Below, piece after piece: positions 33,089 through 40,879 of a DNA stretch of 64,000 nucleotides. The position numbers and the translations under genes are program-made. The DNA is from Streptomyces vinaceus. Its GTDB lineage: Bacteria > Actinomycetota > Actinomycetes > Streptomycetales > Streptomycetaceae. The stretch spans positions 434,001-498,000 of the forward strand of contig NZ_CP023692.1 in NCBI RefSeq assembly GCF_008704935.1. The letters are read 5' to 3'. The number at the start of each line of letters is the position of its first letter. The stretch's first letter is position 1. The notes under the pieces are model-generated. The model ran no database searches, was not told the DNA's origin, and saw only the letters and a program-made list of their open reading frames with translations.

Positions 33089-34999
33089 ATGACCGACACC
33101 ACCTCCACCGGGCCGGGCGAGGCCCCGGCCCGGACGACCCCGGCCGCCCCGGAGCTTCCCGCCCAGGCCGCCGGCCCCGGCCCGGCCCCCGCGTACGGGC
33201 CGCCCGGGCTCCTCGAACGCCTCGGCTCGGCCGCTTTCGCCCGCGTCAACCGCACCCGCGAGTGGCACGAACTGCCGCTCCCGCTCGGGCTGCTGAACCT
33301 CCGGGTGCTCCGCGACGACCTGCGCCGCAAGAACCTGTACGACACCTTCGGCGCGGGCGGGGAGCGGCGCCGGCGTCCGACCCCGGCCCTCGCGCCCTTC
33401 CGCTCGTACGACGGCTCGGGCTACGACCCGTACGACGAGGACATGGGCCGCGTCGGCACCCGGCTCGACCGCAACGCCCCGCTGCACCTGGTCTTCCCGG
33501 ACTCCGACGAGGAGCTGATGTCGCCGAGCCCGCGCGAGATCAGCAGGCAGCTGCTGGCCCGCAAGGGGTTCGTGCCCGCGCCCGCCCTCAACCTGCTGGC
33601 CGCCGCCTGGATCCAGTTCGAGAACCACGGCTGGGCCAACCACGGGGACAACGAGGAGGCCGAGCCCTTCACCGTCCCGCTCGCCGAGGACGACGACTGG
33701 GCCGAGCACGGCGGCACCTGCCCGATGCGCGTGAACCGCACCCGCCCCGACCCGGTCGCGCACACCGCGGCCGACGCGCCGCCCACGTACGAGAACACGG
33801 TCACCCACTGGTGGGACGGCTCGCAGATCTACGGCTCCGACGAGGCCCGCTGCCGGGCGCTGCGCACGGGCGAGCACGGACGGCTCATCGTGGAGGACGG
33901 CCGGCTGCCCGCGGACCCGCGGCCCGGCAGGTCCTGCCTGGACTGGACGGGCATGAACAGCGACTACTGGGCCGGTCTGTCGCTGCTGCACACGCTCTTC
34001 GCCAAGGAGCACAACGCGATCTGCGACTACCTGCGCGCCCACTACCCCACCTGGGACGACGAGCGCCTCTTCCACACGGCGCGGCTGGTCAACACGGCGC
34101 TGATGGCGAAGATCCACACGGTGGAGTGGACGCCGGGCATCCTCGACACCCCGGTCCTGCGGCACGCGATGGACGCCAACTGGTACGGGGTGCTGCCGCG
34201 CTGGGTCCGCCGGACGTACGGGCGCGTCGGCAAGGGCGAGATGCTCAGCGGCATCCTCGGCTCCCCCACCGATCACCACGCCGCGCCGTTCTCGATGACG
34301 GAGGAGTTCGTCTCCGCGTACCGCCTGCACCCGCTGATCCCCGACGAGCTGGCCGTACGGGACCACCGCGCGGGCGCGGTGCGCGCGACCATCGGCTTCG
34401 ACGAGATGCAGGGCAGGGCCACCCGTTCGGCGGTCGACGCGTACGGCATGGTCGACCTCCTCTACAGCTTCGGCACGGCCCACCCCGGGGCCCTCGTCCT
34501 GCACAACCACCCCGACGCGCTGCGCAACCTGGCCCGGCTCACCGGCGAGCACGTCGACCTGGGCACGGTCGACATCCTGCGCGACCGCGAGCGCGGGATC
34601 CCGCGCTACAACGCGTACCGGCAGATGCTGCGCAAGCGCCCGGTCACCTCCTTCGAGGAGCTGACGGGCGGGCACCCGGGCGACACGCCGCTGCTGAAGG
34701 AGTTGTACGAGGGGCGGCTCGACCGGGTGGACACGCTGGTCGGCAATCTCGCCGAGCCGCGGCCGACCGGGTTCGGGTTCAGCGACTCCCTGTTCCGGAT
34801 CTTCATCCTGATGGCGAGCAGGCGGCTGAAGAGCGACCGCTTCTTCACCACCGACTACCGGCCCGAGGTGTACACGGCGGAGGGCCTGGAGTGGGTGGAC
34901 CGGGGCGGCATGGTGTCGGTGCTCCTGCGCCACCACCCCGAACTGGCCCCGGCGCTGGACGGCGTGACGAACGCCTTCGCCCCGTGGCGGGCCCTGTGA
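33089..34999 (+). CDS. Alpha-dioxygenase-type animal haem peroxidase (fatty-acid oxygenase)
   Basis: A 636-aa cyclooxygenase-superfamily enzyme most like plant alpha-dioxygenases, which convert fatty acids to (R)-2-hydroperoxides. The distal His180 is in FENHGWANHG. THWWDGSQIYG and GLSLLHTLFAKEHNAICDYL are family blocks. KIHTVEWT (His343, Thr348) matches the plant carboxylate/active-site segment. Y411-RL-H414 (TEEFVSAYRLH) provides the radical tyrosine and proximal haem ligand. HNHPDALRNL, TVDILRDRERGIPRYN and SRRLKSDRFFT (577-587) follow. The plant HDW motif is HGW here. No signal peptide; a Pro/Ala-rich 40-residue N-terminal extension. Its stop overlaps the next start. Lipase upstream supports a fatty-acid substrate. 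Confidence 0.88.
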   Translation: MTDTTSTGPGEAPARTTPAAPELPAQAAGPGPAPAYGPPGLLERLGSAAFARVNRTREWHELPLPLGLLNLRVLRDDLRRKNLYDTFGAGGERRRRPTPALAPFRSYDGSGYDPYDEDMGRVGTRLDRNAPLHLVFPDSDEELMSPSPREISRQLLARKGFVPAPALNLLAAAWIQFENHGWANHGDNEEAEPFTVPLAEDDDWAEHGGTCPMRVNRTRPDPVAHTAADAPPTYENTVTHWWDGSQIYGSDEARCRALRTGEHGRLIVEDGRLPADPRPGRSCLDWTGMNSDYWAGLSLLHTLFAKEHNAICDYLRAHYPTWDDERLFHTARLVNTALMAKIHTVEWTPGILDTPVLRHAMDANWYGVLPRWVRRTYGRVGKGEMLSGILGSPTDHHAAPFSMTEEFVSAYRLHPLIPDELAVRDHRAGAVRATIGFDEMQGRATRSAVDAYGMVDLLYSFGTAHPGALVLHNHPDALRNLARLTGEHVDLGTVDILRDRERGIPRYNAYRQMLRKRPVTSFEELTGGHPGDTPLLKELYEGRLDRVDTLVGNLAEPRPTGFGFSDSLFRIFILMASRRLKSDRFFTTDYRPEVYTAEGLEWVDRGGMVSVLLRHHPELAPALDGVTNAFAPWRAL

Positions 35000-35253
35000 C
35001 GGCCGTACCCGCGCCGCGCCCGGCGCGGGAGGAGCGGCGGTACGGGCCCGCGGAGGAGCTGCGGGCCCACTCGACGGCGCTGCTGCTGCACGCGCAGCGG
35101 CTGCGGGCCGGGGCCGCGGCGCTGGACTGGAAGGGTCCGCAGGCCGAGGCCTTCCGGTGGCGGATCGAGGCCCTGGCCGACCGCTGTGCGACGGCGGCGG
35201 CCGGCCTGGCCCGGTCCGCCGGACACGTGGACGCGGCCGTACGCCCGAGGTGA
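34996..35253 (+). CDS. WXG100-like small helical protein
   Basis: An 85-aa protein whose GTG overlaps the dioxygenase stop (GTGA). It is predicted to form two helices joined at ALDWKGPQAEAFRWRIEAL, where Trp-Lys-Gly sits at the turn, as in WXG100/ESAT-6 proteins. No YxxxD/E secretion tail and no ESX (EccC) genes are nearby. Length and a heptad-like Leu/Ala pattern (LRAHSTALLLHAQRLRAG) agree with the fold. Coupling to an oxygenase gene is unusual. It could be a partner or chaperone of the dioxygenase, or an ESX-type effector component. Confidence 0.55.
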   Translation: MTAVPAPRPAREERRYGPAEELRAHSTALLLHAQRLRAGAAALDWKGPQAEAFRWRIEALADRCATAAAGLARSAGHVDAAVRPR

Positions 35254-35274
35254 CGGGCGGGGACACAATGGGCG

Positions 35275-35299
35275 GGTGGGCGCCGCGATCGCGCCCACC
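35275..35299 (+). terminator. Hairpin after the WXG100-like gene
   Basis: GGTGGGCGC (35275-35283) pairs with GCGCCCACC (35291-35299), a 9-bp stem with a 7-nt loop, 21 nt after the stop. A pyrimidine-rich tract follows. Confidence 0.5.
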
Positions 35300-35369
35300 G
35301 TTCCACCCACCCGTTCCCCCCACCCGTTCCAGCACGTTCCCTTTCGTCCTCGTCGGAAGCGAGCACGCC

Positions 35370-36521
35370 GTGAGCCACCACCACGAGCACCACGACGGAC
35401 CGCTGCGGGCGCGGCGGCGGCACCGGCTGGCGCACCGGCTGGGCCGTCTGGCGCACGCGTTCACCCCGCACGGACACGAGCCGGCGGCCAAGGTCGACGC
35501 GGCGATGGAGACCTCCCGGCAGGGCATGCGCACGCTGTGGCAGTCCCTGGGCGTCCTGGGCCTGACCACGGCCGTGCAGGCGGGCGTGGTCGCCCTGTCC
35601 GGGTCGGTGGCCCTGCTCGGCGACACCGTCCACAACGCGGCCGACGCACTGACGGCCGTGCCCCTGGGCATCGCGTTCGTCCTCGGCCGGCGCGCGGCGA
35701 ACCGCCGCTACACGTACGGCTACGGCCGCGCCGAGGACCTGGCCGGCATCGTGGTCGTGCTCACCATCGCGGCCTCCTGCGCCTTCGCCGCGTACCAGGC
35801 CGTGGACCGGCTCCTGGACCCCCGCGAGATCGGGCAGCTCTGGGCGGTCGCGGGCGCCGCGGTGGCCGGCTTCCTCGGCAACGAGTGGGTGGCCCGGCAG
35901 CGGATCCGCACCGGCCGCCGGATCGGTTCCGCGGCGCTCGTCGCCGACGGACTGCACGCCCGTACGGACGGGTTCACCTCGCTGGCCGTCCTCCTCGGCG
36001 CGGGCGGCGCGGCGATCGGCTGGAGGAGCGCCGACCCGGTCGTCGGCCTGCTCATCACCGCGGCCATCCTGCTGGTGGTCCGCGACGCCGCGCGGGAGGT
36101 CTGCCGCCGGCTCATGGACTCGGTCGATCCTGCCCTCGTCGACACCGCGCACGAGGCACTGCTGGGGGTGCGGGGCGTACGGGGCACCGGGCAGGTCCGC
36201 ATGCGGTGGATCGGGCACGCGCTGCGGGCGGAAGCGGACATCGTGGTCGATCCGCACCTGACGGTGGTCCAGGCGCACGCCCTCGCCGTCGAGGCCGAAC
36301 ACGCCCTGATCCACGCCGTCCCCCGGCTGACGGCGGCCACCGTGCACATCGACCACACCCCCGGCCACGAGGACCCGCACGCCGCCCTGGCCCACCACGG
36401 GGGCCGGGCGGGCCGACCCCTGGATCGGAGCGCGTCAGCGGCGCATATGGAGTGGGCCGTTTCCCGTCAAGGTGGCGTCAGGGACCGGCGCGAGGGTGCC
36501 GGGGACGGGGATAGCTTCTGA
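35370..36521 (+). CDS. Cation diffusion facilitator (Zn2+/metal efflux) transporter
   Basis: A 383-aa CDF protein with six membrane helices and a C-terminal cytosolic domain. Metal site motifs are GDTVHNAADAL in TM2 and DGLHARTDGFTSL in TM5 (HxxxD in each). A His-rich N-terminus (SHHHEHHDG) and a His-containing C-terminal stretch probably bind metal. GTG 35370 follows GGAAG by about 11 nt; the longer frame to 35157 overlaps the WXG gene. It exports Zn2+, Co2+ or similar divalent ions using the proton gradient. It lies after a hairpin, so it may be independent of the lipase/dioxygenase operon. Confidence 0.9.
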   Translation: MSHHHEHHDGPLRARRRHRLAHRLGRLAHAFTPHGHEPAAKVDAAMETSRQGMRTLWQSLGVLGLTTAVQAGVVALSGSVALLGDTVHNAADALTAVPLGIAFVLGRRAANRRYTYGYGRAEDLAGIVVVLTIAASCAFAAYQAVDRLLDPREIGQLWAVAGAAVAGFLGNEWVARQRIRTGRRIGSAALVADGLHARTDGFTSLAVLLGAGGAAIGWRSADPVVGLLITAAILLVVRDAAREVCRRLMDSVDPALVDTAHEALLGVRGVRGTGQVRMRWIGHALRAEADIVVDPHLTVVQAHALAVEAEHALIHAVPRLTAATVHIDHTPGHEDPHAALAHHGGRAGRPLDRSASAAHMEWAVSRQGGVRDRREGAGDGDSF

Positions 36522-36594
36522 GTCGCGCCCCGGACTGCCTCCCCGCACTCGGGGCGCCACCAGTCGCCTCTTGCGGTTCCTCAGGGAGGGCCCC

Positions 36595-36951
36595 ATGTGT
36601 CTGTTCCGGTACGAAGACGATCCCGAGCCCGAGGAACGGGTCCCGGCCGGGCTCCTGTACGTGCCCGTCCGGCCGGGAAGGGGAGCGGAGGCGGTGATCC
36701 GCCTGTTCCGCACTCCGCTGGGCGCCCGTACGGCCGTCGGTTTCACGCGCACGGACCTGCTGGCCGCCACCCTCGGCGAGGGCCAGGGGTACATCCGGCT
36801 GTCTCAGTCGGTGCTGCGGGAGCTGTGCGCACCGCTCGGCGCGGACCTGATCACCGTCGACCCGACCCTTTCGGCGCCGGCGGCCGCTCCGGCGGCTCCC
36901 GTCGCCGCGGCGCCGCTGCGGCCGGGCCGGCTCCCGGCCCAGGCCGCCTGA
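36595..36951 (+). CDS. SAV_915 family protein
   Basis: A 118-aa protein. The core LLYVPVRPGRGAEAVIRLFRTPLGARTAVGFT (residues ~20-51), followed by YIRLSQSVLRELCAPLG, matches the SAV_915 family (SseB-like), common in streptomycetes directly before a lysA-type gene. The C-terminal 35 residues are Ala/Pro-rich. AGGGAGGG precedes the ATG by 5 nt. It lies 12 nt before lysA and is surely co-transcribed. Function unknown; a regulatory or stabilising role for the decarboxylase is conceivable. Confidence 0.75.
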   Translation: MCLFRYEDDPEPEERVPAGLLYVPVRPGRGAEAVIRLFRTPLGARTAVGFTRTDLLAATLGEGQGYIRLSQSVLRELCAPLGADLITVDPTLSAPAAAPAAPVAAAPLRPGRLPAQAA

Positions 36952-36963
36952 GGGAGGGGTCCC

Positions 36964-38301
36964 ATGACCACCGTCACCGTGTCCGAGCTCACCGCGGGCG
37001 CCGCGGACGAGCTGTCCGTCTGGCCCGCTTCGACGACCCGGCTGCCGCGCGGCGGCCTCGCCGTCGGCGGGGTCCCGCTGACCGAGATCGCCGACCGCTT
37101 CGACACCCCGGCGTACGTACTGGACGAGGGCGAGGTACGGGCCCGCTGCCGCACCTACCGCGACGCCTTCCCCCACGCCGAAGTGCTCTACGCCGCCAAG
37201 GCCTTCCTCTCCCGCGCCATGGTCCACTGGGTCGCCGAGGAGGGCCTCGGGCTCGACGTCTGTTCGGCCGGCGAGCTCGAACTCGCCGTCACGGCCGGGT
37301 TCCCGCCGGAGCGCATCCTCCTGCACGGCAACGCCAAATCGCCCCGCGACATCGAAACCGCCCTGCGGCTCGGAGTCGGGCGGATCGTCATCGACGGTCC
37401 GTCCGAGATCGCCCGCCTGGCCGCGGCCGTCGGCCCGGGCGGACACCAGAAGGTCCTGGTCCGGGTCGTCCCCGGCATCTCGGCCGGCGGCCACGAGAAG
37501 ATCCGTACCGGCACCGACGGACAGAAGTTCGGCCTGTCCCTCACCGACGGCTCCGCGCAGCACGCCGTCACCCGCGTCCTCGGCCAGCCGCAACTGGAAC
37601 TCGTCGGCCTGCACTGCCACATCGGCTCGCAGATCACCGAAGTCAAGCCGTACCTGACGGCGGTGCGCCGCCTGGTCGGCCTGATGGCGCGGATCCGCGA
37701 CGCCCACGGCGTCACGCTGCCCGAGCTCGACATGGGCGGCGGCCACGGCATCGCGTACTGCCCGGGCGAGCCCGCGCTCGACCTCACCGCCCTCGCCGGG
37801 CGGCTGCGCGCCGAGCTCGTCGAGAGCTGCGCGGCGGCGGGGCTGGCCGTGCCCCGGCTCGCCATCGAGCCGGGCCGGGCGATCGCGGGGCCCGCGGGCG
37901 TGGCCCTGTACCGGGTGCTCGCGGTGAAGCGCACCGGGGAGCGGGTGTTCGTGGCCGTGGACGGCGGTATGAGCGACAACCCCCGGCCCGCGCTGTACGG
38001 GGTGCGGTACGCGCCCCGCCTGATCGGCCGCACTTGCGCCGCCGCGCCCTGTACGGCCACGGTGGTGGGCCGGCACTGCGAGGCGGGCGACATCCTCGCC
38101 GCCGACGTCGAACTCCCGGGCGACGTCCACCCGGGAGACCTCCTGGCCGTGCCGGTGGCCGGGGCCTACCAGCTGTCCATGGCCTCCGGCTACAACCTGG
38201 TGGGCCGGCCCCCGGTCGTCGCCGTCGACCACGGCGCGGCCCGGCTCCTCGTGCGCCGGGAAACCCTGGACGACTTCCGCCGCCGCGACATCGGCGACTG
38301 A
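36964..38301 (+). CDS. lysA: Diaminopimelate decarboxylase family PLP enzyme
   Basis: A 445-aa group IV PLP decarboxylase. Lys79 in LYAAKAF binds PLP. GLHCHIGSQITEV, DMGGGHGI, EPGRAIAGPAG (pyridoxal phosphate and substrate loops) and RHCEAGDIL (active Cys and substrate Asp) follow. The reaction is meso-diaminopimelate to L-lysine. A second lysA outside this window is common in streptomycetes, and copies paired with SAV_915 genes often belong to secondary functions, so the physiological substrate could be a related amino acid. A strong hairpin ends the unit. Confidence 0.9.
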   Translation: MTTVTVSELTAGAADELSVWPASTTRLPRGGLAVGGVPLTEIADRFDTPAYVLDEGEVRARCRTYRDAFPHAEVLYAAKAFLSRAMVHWVAEEGLGLDVCSAGELELAVTAGFPPERILLHGNAKSPRDIETALRLGVGRIVIDGPSEIARLAAAVGPGGHQKVLVRVVPGISAGGHEKIRTGTDGQKFGLSLTDGSAQHAVTRVLGQPQLELVGLHCHIGSQITEVKPYLTAVRRLVGLMARIRDAHGVTLPELDMGGGHGIAYCPGEPALDLTALAGRLRAELVESCAAAGLAVPRLAIEPGRAIAGPAGVALYRVLAVKRTGERVFVAVDGGMSDNPRPALYGVRYAPRLIGRTCAAAPCTATVVGRHCEAGDILAADVELPGDVHPGDLLAVPVAGAYQLSMASGYNLVGRPPVVAVDHGAARLLVRRETLDDFRRRDIGD

Positions 38302-38308
38302 GGTCCGG

Positions 38309-38350
38309 CCGGGGGTAGCGACCGGCCCGCCGGCCGGCCGGTGCCCCCGG
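38309..38350 (+). terminator. Two-part hairpin terminator after lysA
   Basis: CCGGGGG (38309-38315) pairs with CCCCCGG (38344-38350), and inside it ACCGGCC (38321-38327) pairs with GGCCGGT (38336-38342). Confidence 0.6.
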
Positions 38351-38447
38351 TCCGCGCGGCCGCGGCCCGGCCCGATCGCCGGGAGCGGGCGTCGGGGCCA
38401 CCATGGAGGGTGATCCGATCCACGGGGATCCCGCCCGGGAGGCGCCG

Positions 38448-40100
38448 ATGGTGCACAGCGCGGCAGCGGCCGCGGACGTCCTGGTGGCGGGCGCCGGCCC
38501 GGTGGGGCTGACCGCGGCCGCCGAACTCAGGCGGCGCGGGATCTCCTGCCGGATCGTCGACCGGCTCCCGGCGCGGCTGCCGTACGCCAAGGCCGTGGGG
38601 ATCCAGCCGCGGACCCTGGAGATCTGGGACCGGATGGGCTTCGTCCGGGCCGCGCTGGAGGCGGCCGTCCCGATGCGCGGACAGCTGACGTACGTGAACG
38701 GGGTGGAACAGCCACGGCTGGACCTGGTGCTGCCGCCCGAGGTCCCGTACCGCTTCGCCGCGCTGCCCCAGTACGAGACCGAGCGGATCATCGAGGGGTT
38801 CCTGGAGGGGTTCGGGACGCAGGTCGAGCGGGGCAGCGAGCTGGTGTCGTTCGTGCAGGACGCCGACGGGGTGACCTGCCGGCTCACCACTCCCGCCGGG
38901 GACGAGGAGGTCCGTACCCGGTTCCTGGTGGGCTGCGACGGCGCGCACAGCGTGGTCCGCAAGGGGCTCGGCCTGGCTTTCGAGGGCGGCGCCTTCCCCG
39001 AGGAGTACATGCTCGCCGACGTGGAGCTCGACTGGGACCTGCCGTACGGGTACGCGGTGCGGGCCATGCACCACGATGCCGGGGGCGCCGTCGACGACGT
39101 GCTGGTCTGCATCCCGCTGCCGGGCGCCTGCCGCTACCGGGTGTCGACGGGGGTGCCTCCCGAGCTCTCCACCGCCGCCCCGACGGGCGCGGACGCGGTG
39201 GTGCACGGGCTGGAGGGCGGCCGGGCGCCGGAACTCCGTCACATCCAGGCCGTGGTGGACCGGATGTCCCCGCAGCCGGCCACGGCGTCGGCGCTGCGCT
39301 GGTCCTCCGTGTTCCGGATCAGCCACCGGCTGGTGGACCGGTACGGGCGGGGCCGGGTCTTCGTGGCCGGGGACGCGGCGCACATCCATCCGCCGACCGG
39401 GGCGCAGGGCATGAACACCGGGATCCAGGACGCCTGGAACCTGGCCTGGAAGCTGGCGCTGGCCGTGGAGGGCGCCGGCGCTCCCGGTCTGCTCGCGAGT
39501 TACGACGCCGAGCGGCGGCCGGTGGGCGAGGAGGTCGTCGGCCGTACGGTGCGGCAGGCCGCCGAGGGCGTCCAGGCCGATCCGGAGGACGCGGACACGC
39601 TGATGATGCGCCAGGCCCAGTTGCTCGTCGGCTACCGCGGCAGCCCCCTCGTCCAGGCGGCGGATCCGGAAGGCGGCGGGGCCGGGCCGCGGGCCGGGGA
39701 CCGGGCGCCGGACTGCGGCGGCCTCTCCGGGCACATCGCCGCGTATCCGATGCGGCTGTACGACCTGCTGCGCGGGCGCGAGCACGTGCTGCTGCTGTAC
39801 GGGCCGGGCCCGGAGCCGGACGGCCTCGCCGAGCTCGCCTCCGTCGTACGCGGCCACGCGCCGGGCCGGGTCGAGGTGTGCGCGATCCTCGCCGAGGCCG
39901 GTCCCGGGGCCGCGGCCGGCCGGGCGGCCCCGGTGCCCGTGTACCGGGACGGCCGGGGCGAGTTCGCCCGGATGTACGAGGTGCGGGAGCCGGCGGCGTT
40001 CGTGGTGCGGCCGGACGGCTACCTGGGGGCCAGGCTGTGCCCGCCGACCTTCTCGGGGCTCGCCTCCCACTTCTCCACGGTGTTCGGCTCCGGGAGCTGA
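38448..40100 (+). CDS. FAD-dependent aromatic monooxygenase (PHBH family)
   Basis: A 550-aa group A flavin monooxygenase. DVLVAGAGPVGLTAAAELRRRG (residues ~10-31), LVGCDGAHSVVRKGLGL and RVFVAGDAAHIHPPTGAQGMNTGIQDAWNLAWKL are the three FAD motifs. A thioredoxin-like C-terminal domain ends VVRPDGYLGARL. ATG 38448 is preferred because GGGAGG lies 5 nt upstream; ATG 38403 has none. Relatives hydroxylate polyketides, phenols or rifamycin-like drugs. It overlaps the convergent DUF4386 gene by 82 bp. No other biosynthetic genes are near, so catabolism or resistance is more likely than antibiotic production. Confidence 0.87.
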   Translation: MVHSAAAAADVLVAGAGPVGLTAAAELRRRGISCRIVDRLPARLPYAKAVGIQPRTLEIWDRMGFVRAALEAAVPMRGQLTYVNGVEQPRLDLVLPPEVPYRFAALPQYETERIIEGFLEGFGTQVERGSELVSFVQDADGVTCRLTTPAGDEEVRTRFLVGCDGAHSVVRKGLGLAFEGGAFPEEYMLADVELDWDLPYGYAVRAMHHDAGGAVDDVLVCIPLPGACRYRVSTGVPPELSTAAPTGADAVVHGLEGGRAPELRHIQAVVDRMSPQPATASALRWSSVFRISHRLVDRYGRGRVFVAGDAAHIHPPTGAQGMNTGIQDAWNLAWKLALAVEGAGAPGLLASYDAERRPVGEEVVGRTVRQAAEGVQADPEDADTLMMRQAQLLVGYRGSPLVQAADPEGGGAGPRAGDRAPDCGGLSGHIAAYPMRLYDLLRGREHVLLLYGPGPEPDGLAELASVVRGHAPGRVEVCAILAEAGPGAAAGRAAPVPVYRDGRGEFARMYEVREPAAFVVRPDGYLGARLCPPTFSGLASHFSTVFGSGS

Positions 40101-40771
40101 GCGGGGCCGGTGAACCCCTTGGCGAGCAGCCACACCGCCAGGCCCACCTCCCAGGCGAACACCGGGAGGGCGGCGAGCGTTCCGGTGTCCGAGACCTGCT
40201 CGTAGAGGCCGAACAGCACGGCGGTCGCCGAGGCGCAGATCAGCGCGCCGCCGGCGAGGCCGAGCACGGCGAGGGGCCGCGGCACGAGCCGTGAGCGGTA
40301 CATCAGGGCGGCCAGGACCAGGGTGTTCGCGCCGAGGACGAAGTTCGGCCCGAAGAGGAACGTCCAGTCGTGCACCGCCACCAGCGTGTCGGCGGCCGTG
40401 ACCAGGGACGGGGTGTCTGCGCCCGGCGTCGCCGCGGAGTTCCTGCGCAGCGTCACCACCGACAGCACGCTGATGACGCCGACGAGGATGACGGCGGCCT
40501 CCAGCAGCCGCCCGCAGACGTAGCCGAGCGCCGCGCCCTCGTTCTGCCGTTTGACGACCGGGTACAGGGCGACCCCGGTGCCGATGACGGCCAGCGCGAG
40601 GACGAACTCGCACAGCGCCCCGAGGAACACCCGGGCGTCGGAGCCGGGGCCGAGGACGTATCCGGCGTCGTGCAGCACGGGGCCGTACAGCACGAGCCCG
40701 GCGATCGCGGCGACCTCGGTGACGAGGAACAACACCCCGGTGACGACCGCGGTCCTTCTGGTCGAACTCAT
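40019..40771 (-). CDS. DUF4386 membrane protein
   Basis: A 250-aa protein with about six membrane helices, from VVTGVLFLVTEVAAIAGLVLYGPVL to FAWEVGLAVWLLAKGF. The pattern LGALCEFVLALAVIGTGVALYPVVKRQNEGAALGYVCGRLLEA, followed by DWTFLFGPNFVLGANTL, defines DUF4386. Function unknown; the family is often next to a TetR regulator, as here. Its promoter region holds two palindromes shared with the divergent TetR gene. Its 3' end overlaps the convergent monooxygenase. Confidence 0.88.
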   Translation of the reverse strand: MSSTRRTAVVTGVLFLVTEVAAIAGLVLYGPVLHDAGYVLGPGSDARVFLGALCEFVLALAVIGTGVALYPVVKRQNEGAALGYVCGRLLEAAVILVGVISVLSVVTLRRNSAATPGADTPSLVTAADTLVAVHDWTFLFGPNFVLGANTLVLAALMYRSRLVPRPLAVLGLAGGALICASATAVLFGLYEQVSDTGTLAALPVFAWEVGLAVWLLAKGFTGPAQLPEPNTVEKWEASPEKVGGHSLAPR

Positions 40772-40792
40772 GCGGAACCACTCCCTCTTGTG

Positions 40793-40840
40793 AGGTGTAC
40801 GGCGTACACCTGAGCCATACGGTAGGTGTACGCCGTACAC
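40793..40840. promoter_or_regulatory. Twin operators between DUF4386 and tetR genes
   Basis: AGGTGTAC-GGC-GTACACCT (40793-40811) is a perfect palindrome. A second copy, GTGTAC-GCC-GTACAC (40826-40840), has its centre 31 bp away, about three helical turns. They cover the space between the divergent starts. Confidence 0.8.
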
Positions 40841-40879
40841 TCGTCAAGCCGGGAACCGACGACGAAGGAGCCGACCGAC

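Noticed and set aside
31577..35671. Minus-strand open frame of 1364 codons opposite the lipase and dioxygenase genes
   Set aside because: Low-complexity Arg/Gly/Pro/Val composition, no domain, and it is a shadow of third-position G/C in well-supported plus-strand genes.
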